A stretch of DNA of 64,000 nt from an uncultured Lachnospiraceae bacterium (GTDB lineage Bacteria > Bacillota > Clostridia > Lachnospirales > Lachnospiraceae), in contig CAMWGV010000001.1 of the NCBI GenBank assembly GCA_947173945.1, forward strand, positions 1-64,000, in the 5' to 3' direction. This document shows positions 54,330 through 63,398 of the stretch, piece after piece. Made by a program: the position numbers and the translations under genes. Position 1 is the first letter of the stretch. Every line of letters begins with the position of its first letter. The notes below the pieces were generated by a model. That model was given only the letters and a program-made list of their open reading frames with translations. It was not told the DNA's origin and did not search any database.

Positions 54330-55859
54330 ATGGAAAAATCCAGAACGTATAATAGTGTTAAAAATGTTATATTTTCAATTGGAACATACATAATTACTCT
54401 TATATTGGAATTTGTTAGCAGAACAATTTTTATACATCTGTTAACAGAGGAATATTTAGGGTTGAATGGATTGTTTGCCAATATTCTTTCTTTTCTTTCT
54501 TTAGCGGAACTTGGTGTTGGTACTGCTATGAGTTATGCATTGTATAAACCGCTGAAAGAAAATGATACAGAAGTTGTAAAATCAATTATGTACTTATATC
54601 GTAAGCTTTATTGCATAATTGGGTTTATAGTATTGGCGGTTGGTTTTATGCTGACACCATTTTTACCACACCTTATAAAAGAAATGCCTGAAAATATGCC
54701 ATATCTTTATTTATATTATATATTATATGTATTGAATTCAGGAATATCTTATTTTTATACATATAAACGATCAATTATAATATGTGACCAAAAGGAATAT
54801 ATCTCCACTATCTCAACTACTATTGCCGGCATATCAAGATTGCTGTTGCAGATTATAGTATTGCTGGTTACGAAAAGCTACAGCCTTTATCTCGTTGTGA
54901 TGATTTTAACTACCTTAGGCGAAAATATTGTAATTTCAACAATTGCAGGTAAGCAATATCCATATCTGAAGGAACGTAACGTTGACGCCTTAAGCTCTGA
55001 AATAACAACAACAATCAAAAAGAATGTTTTTGCTATGTTATTTCATAAGATTGGAACTGCTGTTGTATCTGCGACGGATAATATTATTATTTCAAAATTC
55101 GTTGGACTGGTTGCATTAGGTGTATATTCCAATTATGTTTTGATCGTGAATGCAGTTACTAATTTGTTAAATAAAATATTTACTTCGCTCACGGCTAGCA
55201 TTGGAAATTTGGCATTGGCAGATGATAAGGAGCATGTTGAAAAGGTATTTTACAGAACATTATTTATGAATATATGGTCACGGGGCTTTTGTGCTATTTG
55301 TTTGTTGTGTTTATTGCAGCCGTTTATAAACCTATGGCTGGGCAATCGGTTTTTATTAACGAATGCTACGCTTATCATAATTGTAATTAATTTTTATTTA
55401 AAAGGAGTAAGAAGTACGGTTTTAACATTCAGGGATGCAACCGGAATTTTTTGGTATGACAGATACAAGCCATTAATTGAGAGTGTATGTAACTTGGTTT
55501 TTTCAATACCATTAGCAATAAAGTATGGAATTAGTGGAGTTTTACTTGGGACAATTTTAAGTACGATTTTGGTTCCGTTATGGGTTGAGCCGTACGTCTT
55601 GTTTAAGTACTATTTTAAAAAGGGAATAGGGCAGTATATGGCATGTCAATGCAAATATGCTATTGTAATTATTATAATTGCATGTATGAATTATAAAATT
55701 TGTTCTGTCCTTCCGATGGCAGGAATTGGCATATTTATATTGAAATTGCTTATATGTATAATTGTGCCTAATGTATGCATGATTTTATTGTGGCATAAAA
55801 AAGAGGAGTATCAATATTATTATCATTTAGTATTGAAAGTTTTGGGGAAAGCAAAATAG
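54330..55859 (+). CDS. Wzx-type polysaccharide flippase
   Basis: A 509-aa MOP-superfamily membrane protein with about 12 to 14 transmembrane segments. The start (NVIFSIGTYIITLILEFVSRTIFIHLLTEEYLGLNGLF) and SLAELGVGTAMSYALYKPL are typical of oligosaccharide flippases that move the lipid-linked repeat unit across the membrane. It completes the Wzx/Wzy-type pathway with the EpsG-like polymerase and the Wzz-like protein. Confidence 0.9.
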   Translation: MEKSRTYNSVKNVIFSIGTYIITLILEFVSRTIFIHLLTEEYLGLNGLFANILSFLSLAELGVGTAMSYALYKPLKENDTEVVKSIMYLYRKLYCIIGFIVLAVGFMLTPFLPHLIKEMPENMPYLYLYYILYVLNSGISYFYTYKRSIIICDQKEYISTISTTIAGISRLLLQIIVLLVTKSYSLYLVVMILTTLGENIVISTIAGKQYPYLKERNVDALSSEITTTIKKNVFAMLFHKIGTAVVSATDNIIISKFVGLVALGVYSNYVLIVNAVTNLLNKIFTSLTASIGNLALADDKEHVEKVFYRTLFMNIWSRGFCAICLLCLLQPFINLWLGNRFLLTNATLIIIVINFYLKGVRSTVLTFRDATGIFWYDRYKPLIESVCNLVFSIPLAIKYGISGVLLGTILSTILVPLWVEPYVLFKYYFKKGIGQYMACQCKYAIVIIIIACMNYKICSVLPMAGIGIFILKLLICIIVPNVCMILLWHKKEEYQYYYHLVLKVLGKAK

Positions 55860-55926
55860 GAATAGTCAGTTGTGTATAATTACATTGTAGGAAAATATAA
55901 TAATATTGATTTTTCTTTGTTTTGAT

Positions 55927-56958
55927 TTAATTCACGATTTGATTTAAAAATCTATTATCTAATTTATAGATAATAAATCCAACCACAAATGTTGAAATTA
56001 CAGTTAGAAAGAACATTGGTGTTGCAGTAATATTCATATGTAAGAAGTGATTTCCTAACACGGATAGGCATAGAATAAAAAATGGATGTGAATAATAGGT
56101 GAAATTTGCTAAGGTTCTACATCCATTTGAGATTTGAGAAAGCATGGTATTTTTAAGTGGATTCTCAAGCAAAATCAATAATGTTACAGTAACAAGCAAA
56201 TATAGTCCAAATGTAACAATAATATTAACCTCCCATTTTAGCATGCGGACAATATAAATTTCTACTAACCAAATTGCAACAGCCATTACCTCCCCACACA
56301 ACAGTTTATTCATGGTGATATTGCGGCTTTTTATTTTATATACTAAGTATCCGCTTACAAAAAAAGGTACACCCATAAGTAAAACCCGTCTAATCAAGTT
56401 GAAATGCGGTGATAAGAATAAATTTCTTAAAATGGGTATCTGAATTCCTATTTCATAATATGAACATCCGAAACAACCGATGATATATAAAAAGATACTT
56501 AAAGGAATGAGTACTTTGTCACATTTAATTTTAAATAAAAATGTAGTAAAGCAAACAGCAAAAATAAGTGCTGGAAAAAACCAAAAATGATAGTAGCTCC
56601 CTGTAATAATAAACGAATATACACTATTGACAATAAAATCTTTCAAATTTAAGTTTCCTCTTCTTATAAAAGCTATGAAATAATATAAAAGGCTCCAAAG
56701 AAAATAAGTAGATATCAATCTTATAAAATAAGCGAAAAAGGGCTTTTGGGCTTTTTCTAATTTTTGAATGTAAAAATACCCTGTTACCGCAAAGAAGAAT
56801 GGCACTCCTATTCGAGGGATAATTTCAGTAAATATATAACCTAATTCTTTATTAATCTCCGAAAATGGGCTTGTATGGATTGCCACTACCATTATAGCAC
56901 ATACATATCTAAAAATATCTATTGAACAAATTCGTGTTCTAGCGTTATCTGTTGTCAT
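55927..56958 (-). CDS. acyltransferase 3 family membrane protein
   Basis: A roughly 343-aa polytopic protein with about 10 membrane segments. The N-terminus (SIDIFRYVCAIMVVAIHTSPF, with the conserved His) and RIGVPFFFAVTGYF are typical of acyltransferases that O-acetylate surface polysaccharides. ATG 56958 is preferred because TTGGGGG precedes it; two in-frame ATGs upstream (including the track start 57000) are alternatives. It faces the flippase gene and closes the polysaccharide locus. Confidence 0.85.
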   Translation of the reverse strand: MTTDNARTRICSIDIFRYVCAIMVVAIHTSPFSEINKELGYIFTEIIPRIGVPFFFAVTGYFYIQKLEKAQKPFFAYFIRLISTYFLWSLLYYFIAFIRRGNLNLKDFIVNSVYSFIITGSYYHFWFFPALIFAVCFTTFLFKIKCDKVLIPLSIFLYIIGCFGCSYYEIGIQIPILRNLFLSPHFNLIRRVLLMGVPFFVSGYLVYKIKSRNITMNKLLCGEVMAVAIWLVEIYIVRMLKWEVNIIVTFGLYLLVTVTLLILLENPLKNTMLSQISNGCRTLANFTYYSHPFFILCLSVLGNHFLHMNITATPMFFLTVISTFVVGFIIYKLDNRFLNQIVN

Positions 56959-57159
56959 TGTAACCCCCAATTCTTCTGACATGCATATGTTAATTCTCAA
57001 AAATCCATTTAATTGTAATATATGTTAACATGTGCTGATACAAAAAGCAATGTTCATTGAATTTATATTATTTGAGAATTTTTCAAAGTTGTTTATGTGA
57101 ATATTGGTAAAATTGGAGCATTGTGAATAAAACTGCAGAAACTCAAAAAATATAAGATA

Positions 57160-57188
57160 TTGAAAATTGTCGATTGTTGTAGTAAAAT
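57160..57188 (+). promoter_or_regulatory. sigma-A promoter before the small membrane protein gene
   Basis: TTGAAA (57160-57165), 17-bp spacer, TAAAAT (57183-57188), about 25 bp before the start codon. Confidence 0.65.
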
Positions 57189-57213
57189 GTAAAAGCAATA
57201 CAAGGGGAGAATT

Positions 57214-57726
57214 ATGAACGGAGCATTTCAATTTACAGCAAACGACACAATTAAAACTTTTATTATTATTGTTGCTAGTGTAGGAATTTTTTTTCAAATT
57301 TTACTTAGCATGTCTTCTTATCCATTTAAAAAATTTATAAGTATAATGTATAAGTATCCCAAATTAAATTTAGAACAATATTATTTTTATTATCAAAAGG
57401 CAACAGCATATAGAATGTTGTATATGGCACATATTTTATTTGGTAAAACGCTGAAAATTTTGAGCGTCACGGCAACATTTATAACAGTTTATTGTGCAGT
57501 TGACAACAATGATTTTATTTTACTATTTTCTTTAATTGCAGCAATGTGTGAAGTTATTTTATTATCGATTCCAGTAGACACATATTCTAAAATATATGTT
57601 AAGGCAGCAAGAAAATTAGAATATGTATTGAACAATGGGGACAATATTCAAGAACCAGAGTTGTCACGAGAATTAAATAGTACATATCAAGAGGCAGAAG
57701 AGATTATTGAAAAAGGTTTTCAATAA
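57214..57726 (+). CDS. small membrane protein of unknown function
   Basis: A 170-aa protein with about three transmembrane segments (about 13-33, 66-90, 95-115) and a C-terminal cytoplasmic helical tail rich in Glu. AAGGGGAGA precedes the ATG. Hydrophobic hairpin followed by a helical tail recalls SLATT/DUF4231-type proteins that pair with nucleotide-signalling defence genes, but I cannot confirm membership. It is separated by 230 bp from the AAA operon; whether they act together is open. Confidence 0.6.
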   Translation: MNGAFQFTANDTIKTFIIIVASVGIFFQILLSMSSYPFKKFISIMYKYPKLNLEQYYFYYQKATAYRMLYMAHILFGKTLKILSVTATFITVYCAVDNNDFILLFSLIAAMCEVILLSIPVDTYSKIYVKAARKLEYVLNNGDNIQEPELSRELNSTYQEAEEIIEKGFQ

Positions 57727-57760
57727 TCTTATCAATGAAACAATAAATATAAAGAAGGAG

Positions 57761-57790
57761 AGTAGTGGTTATATAGCTACTACCTTTTCT
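57761..57790 (+). terminator. weak terminator-like hairpin
   Basis: AGTAG (57761-57765) pairs with CTACT (57777-57781) with extra weak pairs, followed by ACCTTTTCT. It would separate the membrane-protein gene from the downstream operon. Confidence 0.35.
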
Positions 57791-57957
57791 GTAAATTCAA
57801 AGTTTATGATTGGGTTGTAATATAGCATTGTTTTTTGAAAAATATGTATTTTGGGCTTAATGCTAGAAACGTTTGCGAAATTTTACAATGGTTGGTAACA
57901 AAAATTTATAGTTGGTTATTTTTAATATAGACCTTAATGAAGGAGGCAAGAATAATT

Positions 57958-59685
57958 ATGGCAGATGAAAGGGTTATTTTACAAGCTGATTTGAATCAAA
58001 TAGCAAATAACCTAGGTGCTATCCATGGTGATTTGCGGACTATTGATTCCAGAGTTGGATCTGTCGATGAAAACGTTAAAGTGGTTTATAATGAAATTGG
58101 CAGTTTAGCTAGGGAATTCCATGAGTTTGTAAACATTCAGCAAAAGGCAAATAGACTTGGTCAGGCAGAGACTCGATTAGTAAGAATCAGGCAGGAATTA
58201 GAAAAGAAATATGGACATTATGATATTGTTAGAAGAACCACTACGGGAATTCTTCAAGCCGATGATCTTGGTATTGTTAAAAGAGATACTCTTAGCAATG
58301 CAACAGAAGAATTAATGATTTCAACACCTGGATACTGGCTTGCACCATGTCTTGTAGCATTGGCGGCATGGATTAATGATCAACATGAATTAGCAGAGAA
58401 GGCTTTGAAGGAAGGGATAAAGCGTAATGACGAGAAGACAGCCCTGTTCTTTGCTTTAATCTGTCGTAGAGCAGATAGAAAGAATGCTTGTTTAAAGTGG
58501 ACTCAGCGGTACTTAGCTAATCAAGACGAAGAAAATCTTGACAGAAAGACGGTAATTGTATTGGATGCATTTGCTAGTGGTTTGCTGGGGGCAGATACAG
58601 AGGGCATGATTTCACGACAGATGAATGAGTGGCTAGCACATCTTGAAGAAAAACCTGGATTTACTGAACAGCAAACACAGCGATGGTCTGATGCTATAAA
58701 TTTGAAAAGGAAGTCTATTGATACATCATCATATATTTATTTAAGAAAATATAGTAAAACATGGCCAGTGCTTCAAGATATATTAGAAGGTGCATATCTT
58801 CACGCAGAAATGTTTGGATATCTAACTTCTATTTTCGAGCAGGAGGCATCAACTGCTTCGGTAAAAGAACAGTTGGATGAACTGCTGGATAGTTTAGTTA
58901 CGGATTTTGACGATGAAGAGATACCACTTCGTAAGGAAGAAAAGTTTGAACAATTCGTTGTTGATTTTGGTGGTGATGAAAAACGTGCAAGCCAGAATAT
59001 GGCAATAGAGCAGACAACATTTGATACACATAAGGATTTTACTCAACTTCTTACGGATGCTGCTATGAAACCGGAAAATTCTCATTCTAGTGTTTCTGCA
59101 CAGAAGTTTGCGTTTGCTCTATCCAAGGACTGGGTATCTAATGCATACAACGATATCGTTGCACAGAATAGAATGAAGATTCCTAATGAAATTGAAATCA
59201 ATGTAGATATATTTAATGATAAAACAACGGATGGACAGAACGAGGCGGTATTAATTAATAAGTTTAATGCTTTGGTAGAAAATGAAAAGCAGAAGGCACT
59301 GGCTCAGCATGTGTTAAGTGGTTTTGAAAAATTCTGCTTATATGGTGGAAGCGCAATTGCGGTCATAGGCGTATTTATGTGCATTGCAGGCGAAGCTTTT
59401 CTTGGTCTGATTGCATTGATTGCTGGAGTTGGTATGATTATAAATCATTTTTCGCACAAACAGAAAATTGAAATTAACCGTCAAAATATTGAGAGACAAT
59501 TTATAGAGAAGCGTAATAAAGGAGCACAGATTATCAGAGCAACAATTGCTGAAATTGTTGACTTTAGAGTTGAGTTTGCTGATAAAGATGCTGAAAGCCA
59601 GCAGGTTATTGATTTCTTGGAACAGTTAGCACCAGATCAGTATATCAGAAAGCTGTCAGATTCGAATAGAAGAATAAAAATGTAA
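57958..59685 (+). CDS. coiled-coil / TPR-like membrane-anchored protein of a putative AAA+ system
   Basis: A 575-aa protein. The N-terminus (about 5-95) is a predicted coiled coil (IANNLGAIHGDLRTIDSRVGSV...FHEFVNIQQKANRLGQAETRL). A helical repeat-like region follows (AAWINDQHELAEKALKEGIKRNDEKTALFFALICRRADRKNACLKW), then an acidic segment. A two-helix hydrophobic hairpin (about 455-498) precedes a basic/helical C-terminus. I recognise no family. ATG 57958 has AAGGAGGCAAG upstream; the track start overlaps that site. It heads a tight operon with zinc-ribbon, helical and AAA+ proteins and probably forms their membrane platform (inference). Confidence 0.65.
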   Translation: MADERVILQADLNQIANNLGAIHGDLRTIDSRVGSVDENVKVVYNEIGSLAREFHEFVNIQQKANRLGQAETRLVRIRQELEKKYGHYDIVRRTTTGILQADDLGIVKRDTLSNATEELMISTPGYWLAPCLVALAAWINDQHELAEKALKEGIKRNDEKTALFFALICRRADRKNACLKWTQRYLANQDEENLDRKTVIVLDAFASGLLGADTEGMISRQMNEWLAHLEEKPGFTEQQTQRWSDAINLKRKSIDTSSYIYLRKYSKTWPVLQDILEGAYLHAEMFGYLTSIFEQEASTASVKEQLDELLDSLVTDFDDEEIPLRKEEKFEQFVVDFGGDEKRASQNMAIEQTTFDTHKDFTQLLTDAAMKPENSHSSVSAQKFAFALSKDWVSNAYNDIVAQNRMKIPNEIEINVDIFNDKTTDGQNEAVLINKFNALVENEKQKALAQHVLSGFEKFCLYGGSAIAVIGVFMCIAGEAFLGLIALIAGVGMIINHFSHKQKIEINRQNIERQFIEKRNKGAQIIRATIAEIVDFRVEFADKDAESQQVIDFLEQLAPDQYIRKLSDSNRRIKM

Positions 59686-59699
59686 GGGGAGGACTTGTA

Positions 59700-60191
59700 A
59701 TGGATGCAAAATCAAAAGCTATTTTTATCAATTCGGTTGCTGGTGGTAAAAAAATTCCTTGTCCGATATGCAATGTTTTAAATGATTCAGATGCAATGTT
59801 TTGTTTTTCTTGTGGGAATATACTTAAAGCTGTAAAAGAAGAAGATACAGTAACAAATGTAGAAACTATTGAATGTCCAATATGCCATGAGAATAACGAA
59901 ATTGGGTATATGTTTTGTTTATCATGTGGTGCAAAGTTGAGTTCAGATAATAGTCAAACTTTAGAACAATCTTTTAAAACTGCTGAGGCTGAGAAAGTTG
60001 AAGAAATAAAGTCTGAAGAAAAAAGCCAGACCATATCTCCAGTGGCAGTTCAGGAAAAACGAGTATTTAAGTCAGTTGCCATGGAAGTTGCAGGGCAGCA
60101 ATCGGAGGAAATGAGTGCGTTTGCACAGGGGCTTCCTTCGTGGGATTTAGTACCACCACAGATTATGGTTAGGAGGAAAAAGAAAAAATGA
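59700..60191 (+). CDS. double zinc-ribbon adaptor-like protein
   Basis: A 163-aa protein with two zinc ribbons: C21-C24/C35-C38 and C59-C62/C73-C76. A disordered Glu/Lys-rich linker follows, then a conserved-looking C-terminal stretch (FAQGLPSWDLVPPQIMVRRKKKK). Such proteins are usually adaptors. It starts 14 bp after the coiled-coil gene and overlaps the next gene by 4 bp (ATGA). The hydrophobic C-terminal motif could be the docking peptide for the AAA+ protein (inference). Confidence 0.7.
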   Translation: MDAKSKAIFINSVAGGKKIPCPICNVLNDSDAMFCFSCGNILKAVKEEDTVTNVETIECPICHENNEIGYMFCLSCGAKLSSDNSQTLEQSFKTAEAEKVEEIKSEEKSQTISPVAVQEKRVFKSVAMEVAGQQSEEMSAFAQGLPSWDLVPPQIMVRRKKKK

Positions 60192-60649
60192 TTCCTGTAC
60201 CACATACATATTCAGAATGGGTATATGTACTTACAATTTTTAAAAATAAATCAAATGATGTAGATGCTTTAAGTGCAATGAGAACAGGTACGATTGAATG
60301 GCAATCTGGGGTCGCTGAGCGATTTTCGCAGAAGCTTATAGATGCAGTTAATGAGAGAATGAATGTGGCTTCTGATAAATTTCAATTAGAAATGTCAAGA
60401 GCAGGAGGTCAGGAGGGAGCCATTGTACAAGCTATTCTTGCTTTAAGGAAGGAAATGGCATTTTTGGCTCAAGCAATAAATTTGCCTGCACTTCCAGAAA
60501 AAGAAAGGAAGTATTATTTGAATCTTGTAGTTCAGCAGGCTGATGTAATGCAAAAATCATTGGAAGACTCTGCCAGGAATGATCGTTCAGGGAAACTTTC
60601 AAGTATTATACGTAATCATAAAGTAAATTTTTTAGAGGAGAAATATTAA
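60188..60649 (+). CDS. small helical protein of the putative AAA+ system
   Basis: A 153-aa mostly helical soluble protein (EWVYVLTIFKNKSNDVDALSAM; NERMNVASDKFQLEMSRA; ALRKEMAFLAQAINLPALPEKERKYY). No known family recognised. Translation is coupled to the zinc-ribbon gene by an ATGA overlap, and the AAA+ start codon directly follows its stop, so the three proteins are likely made in fixed ratios and act in one complex. Confidence 0.7.
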   Translation: MIPVPHTYSEWVYVLTIFKNKSNDVDALSAMRTGTIEWQSGVAERFSQKLIDAVNERMNVASDKFQLEMSRAGGQEGAIVQAILALRKEMAFLAQAINLPALPEKERKYYLNLVVQQADVMQKSLEDSARNDRSGKLSSIIRNHKVNFLEEKY

Positions 60650-62215
60650 ATGAGTGATATAGCTAAGAGCAAAGAGCTCATAATGAGGTATTCAATTGCA
60701 AGAATTCCATTCATTGCAATCAATACTATTGAGCCAAGCAGAGCATTAGACATGCTAAAAGAGATATCGGAGGAGTTACAACTTCCGTTCAACGTACATA
60801 CATTGACAAAGGGTGTTTATGATTTGACATCAGACAAGAATATTAGTGATGACAAATCAGTATATGGTGCAATTGATTTCATGACAGAGCAGATGAAGAG
60901 AAAACAATATCAGACAATTGTCTTGACTGAAGTTCCAGATTTGAGCTCAGAAAACTCAGATTCCAAGCAGATACTAGCCCTTGTTAATTTGGCAAATGAA
61001 TCGGGGGGCATGGTAATTGTTTTTACAAATTCATCTGTTTGGAATCAATTACAGCGACAGGGAATGACAATCAAAATTGATCTTCCTAATGAAGATGAAA
61101 TGTATGCAATTATAAAAGAATACATTGACGATTATAGAAATGAAATCTATATTGAGTGGGATAACACAGACATTCGTGAAGCTGCAACGACTTTGAATGG
61201 AGTAACTAGAATAGAGGCAGAGAATGTAATTGCAGCATTGATTGCAAATAAATGTATTAAAAAAACTGATATGGATGAAGTTCGGTTTGCCAAAGATCGT
61301 CTATTTTCTGATATTTCGGGTTTGGAAAAGATTGAAGTAGATGAAAGTGTTAAAGATGTGGGTGGTTTGGAAGGACTTAGAAAGTGGCTAAATGAAAAGA
61401 GGGAACTCCTTACACCAGAGAAGAAGGATAAATTGAGATCCAAAGGTCTCCAGCCACCAAGAGGGATTTTACTCGTAGGTGTGCCTGGTTGTGGGAAGTC
61501 TTTATCAGCAAAATCTATATCTGCAAACTGGAAACTTCCGTTATATAGATTGGATTTTGCAACTGTGCAAGGCAGTTATGTAGGTCAGTCAGAGCAACAA
61601 TTAAAAGACGCATTGACAACAGCTGAAAATGTTTCGCCTTGCATTTTGTGGATTGATGAGATTGAAAAAGGTTTGTCTGGAGTGGGTGATGGTGGTGTGT
61701 CTACAAGAATGGTTGGGCAATTTCTATTTTGGATGCAGGAGTGCAAAAAACAGGTGTTTGTAGTGGCAACAGCTAATGATGTTTCTTTGCTACCATCAGA
61801 GTTGTTACGGAGAGGACGTTTTGATGAATTATTCTTTGTTGATCTTCCGACTGCTGATGAAAGAAGAGACATATTGTCACTCTATATGAGGAAATATTTG
61901 AATCTTGATTTTTCAGGCGACTTTGCGGAGAAAGTTGTTCAGATAAGCGATGGCTTTACAGGTGCTGATTTAGAGTCTACTGTTAGAGATTTGGCGTATA
62001 GATCAATTGCAAACAATACTTTTGTTTTAAATGAAGAAAACATTGTCACAGCCTTTAATAATGTGGTTCCGCTTTCTCAGACAAGTCCTGAGAAGATAGA
62101 ATTAATAAGAGACTGGGGTAGAGAGCGTGCGGTGCCAGCTTCTGGCAAACCTATAGGCAAAGAAGAACTTGTTCAGAAGAAAAACGGACCAAAGACAAGA
62201 AAAGTTTTAGTGTAA
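60650..62215 (+). CDS. Ycf46-like AAA+ ATPase
   Basis: A 521-aa protein. The N-terminal part (about 1-190) is a degenerate ATPase-like domain as in Ycf46 proteins (FIAINTIEPSRALDMLKEI, TIVLTEVPDL). The C-terminal AAA+ domain follows with DVGGLEGLRKWL, Walker A GVPGCGKS (about 277-284), Walker B CILWIDEIEKG (about 330-340), sensor 1 VVATANDVSLLP and arginine fingers ELLRRGRFDELF. Ycf46 proteins are poorly understood hexameric remodellers in cyanobacteria and some other bacteria. Here it sits last in a three-gene coupled unit. Confidence 0.85.
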   Translation: MSDIAKSKELIMRYSIARIPFIAINTIEPSRALDMLKEISEELQLPFNVHTLTKGVYDLTSDKNISDDKSVYGAIDFMTEQMKRKQYQTIVLTEVPDLSSENSDSKQILALVNLANESGGMVIVFTNSSVWNQLQRQGMTIKIDLPNEDEMYAIIKEYIDDYRNEIYIEWDNTDIREAATTLNGVTRIEAENVIAALIANKCIKKTDMDEVRFAKDRLFSDISGLEKIEVDESVKDVGGLEGLRKWLNEKRELLTPEKKDKLRSKGLQPPRGILLVGVPGCGKSLSAKSISANWKLPLYRLDFATVQGSYVGQSEQQLKDALTTAENVSPCILWIDEIEKGLSGVGDGGVSTRMVGQFLFWMQECKKQVFVVATANDVSLLPSELLRRGRFDELFFVDLPTADERRDILSLYMRKYLNLDFSGDFAEKVVQISDGFTGADLESTVRDLAYRSIANNTFVLNEENIVTAFNNVVPLSQTSPEKIELIRDWGRERAVPASGKPIGKEELVQKKNGPKTRKVLV

Positions 62216-62365
62216 GTATGAATAGTATAGGTGCGGAAGATTATAAAGTGATTTAGAAAAGCATCCTGCCATATACAAAGCATGAAAATTCTAAAAAGAT
62301 ACATGAAAATTTGTATAAAGGAATGTCAAGAAGATAGTTTAATATCAAGAGAAGGAATTAAAAAG

Positions 62366-62854
62366 ATGCCAAGACCAATACTAAAAATGTCACAGAGCCA
62401 AACACAGACTCATACAAATAATCTGTCGAGAACAACATACAGTAATCAGCAGCAACAAGTGGATAAGATAAAAATGGATAAGTTGTTGAGGAAAAGTAGA
62501 TCAAAAGAATACATGGACGCAATTCATAAATTAGACGCAGGGGGACATGCTCATAACCAGAATAAGTTGAACGATATTATAAACATTATTAAAGGAGAAT
62601 TTCCTGAAATTGAATTGAGTGAAATTCTTTTGGGATACGTTGCGATTTGTTATTTAGGGAAACCGTATGAGGTACATACTTTAGATATTGCAGGCGGCAT
62701 AATTGAGCACTATAAAGCAGGTCAAACACTTCCAAATGGACTTGAGCAAGCTAGAAGCATAGCAATGAGAGGCGGATATGACTTTATTGAAGTGTATGTA
62801 GATTGTTGTAGAGCTATAAGTTCAAATGGGGCAGTTTCCGTAATATATTGTTAA
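62366..62854 (+). CDS. unknown protein following the AAA+ gene
   Basis: A 162-aa protein. The N-terminal 45 residues are Gln/Thr/Ser-rich and probably disordered (MSQSQTQTHTNNLSRTTYSNQQQQ). A compact helical part follows (LNDIINIIKGEFPEIELSEILLGYVAICYLGKPYEVHTLDI). The sequence AGQTLPNGLEQARSIAMRGGYDFIEVY recalls substrate-type globular domains, but no family is recognised. ATG 62366 is chosen because GAAGGA lies 9 nt upstream; the track start would read through the intergenic region. It may be the client or cargo of the AAA+ system (speculation). Confidence 0.6.
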   Translation: MPRPILKMSQSQTQTHTNNLSRTTYSNQQQQVDKIKMDKLLRKSRSKEYMDAIHKLDAGGHAHNQNKLNDIINIIKGEFPEIELSEILLGYVAICYLGKPYEVHTLDIAGGIIEHYKAGQTLPNGLEQARSIAMRGGYDFIEVYVDCCRAISSNGAVSVIYC

Positions 62855-62870
62855 ATCGTGGATGTGTATA

Positions 62871-62954
62871 ATGAAATGTTCAAATTGTGAGGAAGTTATT
62901 CCTGTCACTGCCAAGTTTTATATTAAGTATGTAACATCTGTTATTCAAAAATGA
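62871..62954 (+). pseudogene. decayed zinc-ribbon gene fragment
   Basis: A 27-aa reading frame MKCSNCEEVIPVTAKFYIKYVTS... matches the start of zinc_ribbon_2 proteins (usually MKCxNCG...AKFCxKCGT). The first CxxC is intact, but both Cys of the second pair read Tyr (TAT), and the frame stops at TGA shortly after. This looks like the remnant of a zinc-ribbon protein gene, perhaps a former member of the system upstream. Confidence 0.55.
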
Positions 62955-63178
62955 GAAGTCTATGATACTCAATTTACATGTTAAAACTTTAGTATAGGTG
63001 AGTGATTTGACGTATGCTTTCGGGCTCTTGGGTATACAATATATCAATGTTTTATATTCTGCTGTGGTTAAGTCTTGTCTTAAAATTTTAATATAGACAT
63101 ATTATTTATATAATATAATAAAGTATCATAATGTAGATTAGAAATTCGTTTGGTTTTAGTTTGTTTTATATAAAAAAC
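62955..63178. other. AT-rich region without a gene
   Basis: No credible ORF or repeat. Probably decayed coding DNA between the zinc-ribbon remnant and the next promoter. Confidence 0.5.
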
Positions 63179-63207
63179 TTGATGTTTTTATATAAGTGAG
63201 GTAGAAT
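63179..63207 (+). promoter_or_regulatory. sigma-A promoter before the L10-leader-like element
   Basis: TTGATG (63179-63184), 17-bp spacer, TAGAAT (63202-63207). The transcript would start just before the GTGCAGTACC of the leader element. Confidence 0.55.
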
Positions 63208-63216
63208 ATTTATATG

Positions 63217-63309
63217 TGCAGTACCAAAGACAGTAGGTAGCTAATAATATCCTACCGAGGGAAGTGAGTTGAGTAAAAGTAGGTTACTTGTGCAAGTCTT
63301 ATTTTTTTC
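63217..63309 (+). ncRNA. ribosomal protein L10 leader-like RNA element
   Basis: GTGCAGTACCAAAGACAGTAGG, a short loop, then ATCCTACCGAGGGAAG and, about 30 nt later, ACTTGTGCAAGT followed by TTATTTTTTT. The pairs CAGTAGGTAG/CCTACCGAGG and the ACCAAAGACAG start match my memory of the Firmicutes L10 (rplJ) leader that binds L10(L12) and controls termination. Normally it precedes rplJ-rplL; here the next gene is an unknown 125-aa protein. It is either a relic from recombination or a captured regulatory leader. Confidence 0.6.
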
Positions 63310-63398
63310 ATATTATTTGTTGGACGAGCATTATCGGTAGTAGCAAGGCATAGATATGGTATAGCATAATAAGCTATGTTGAAAGAGGAGAATATTAT

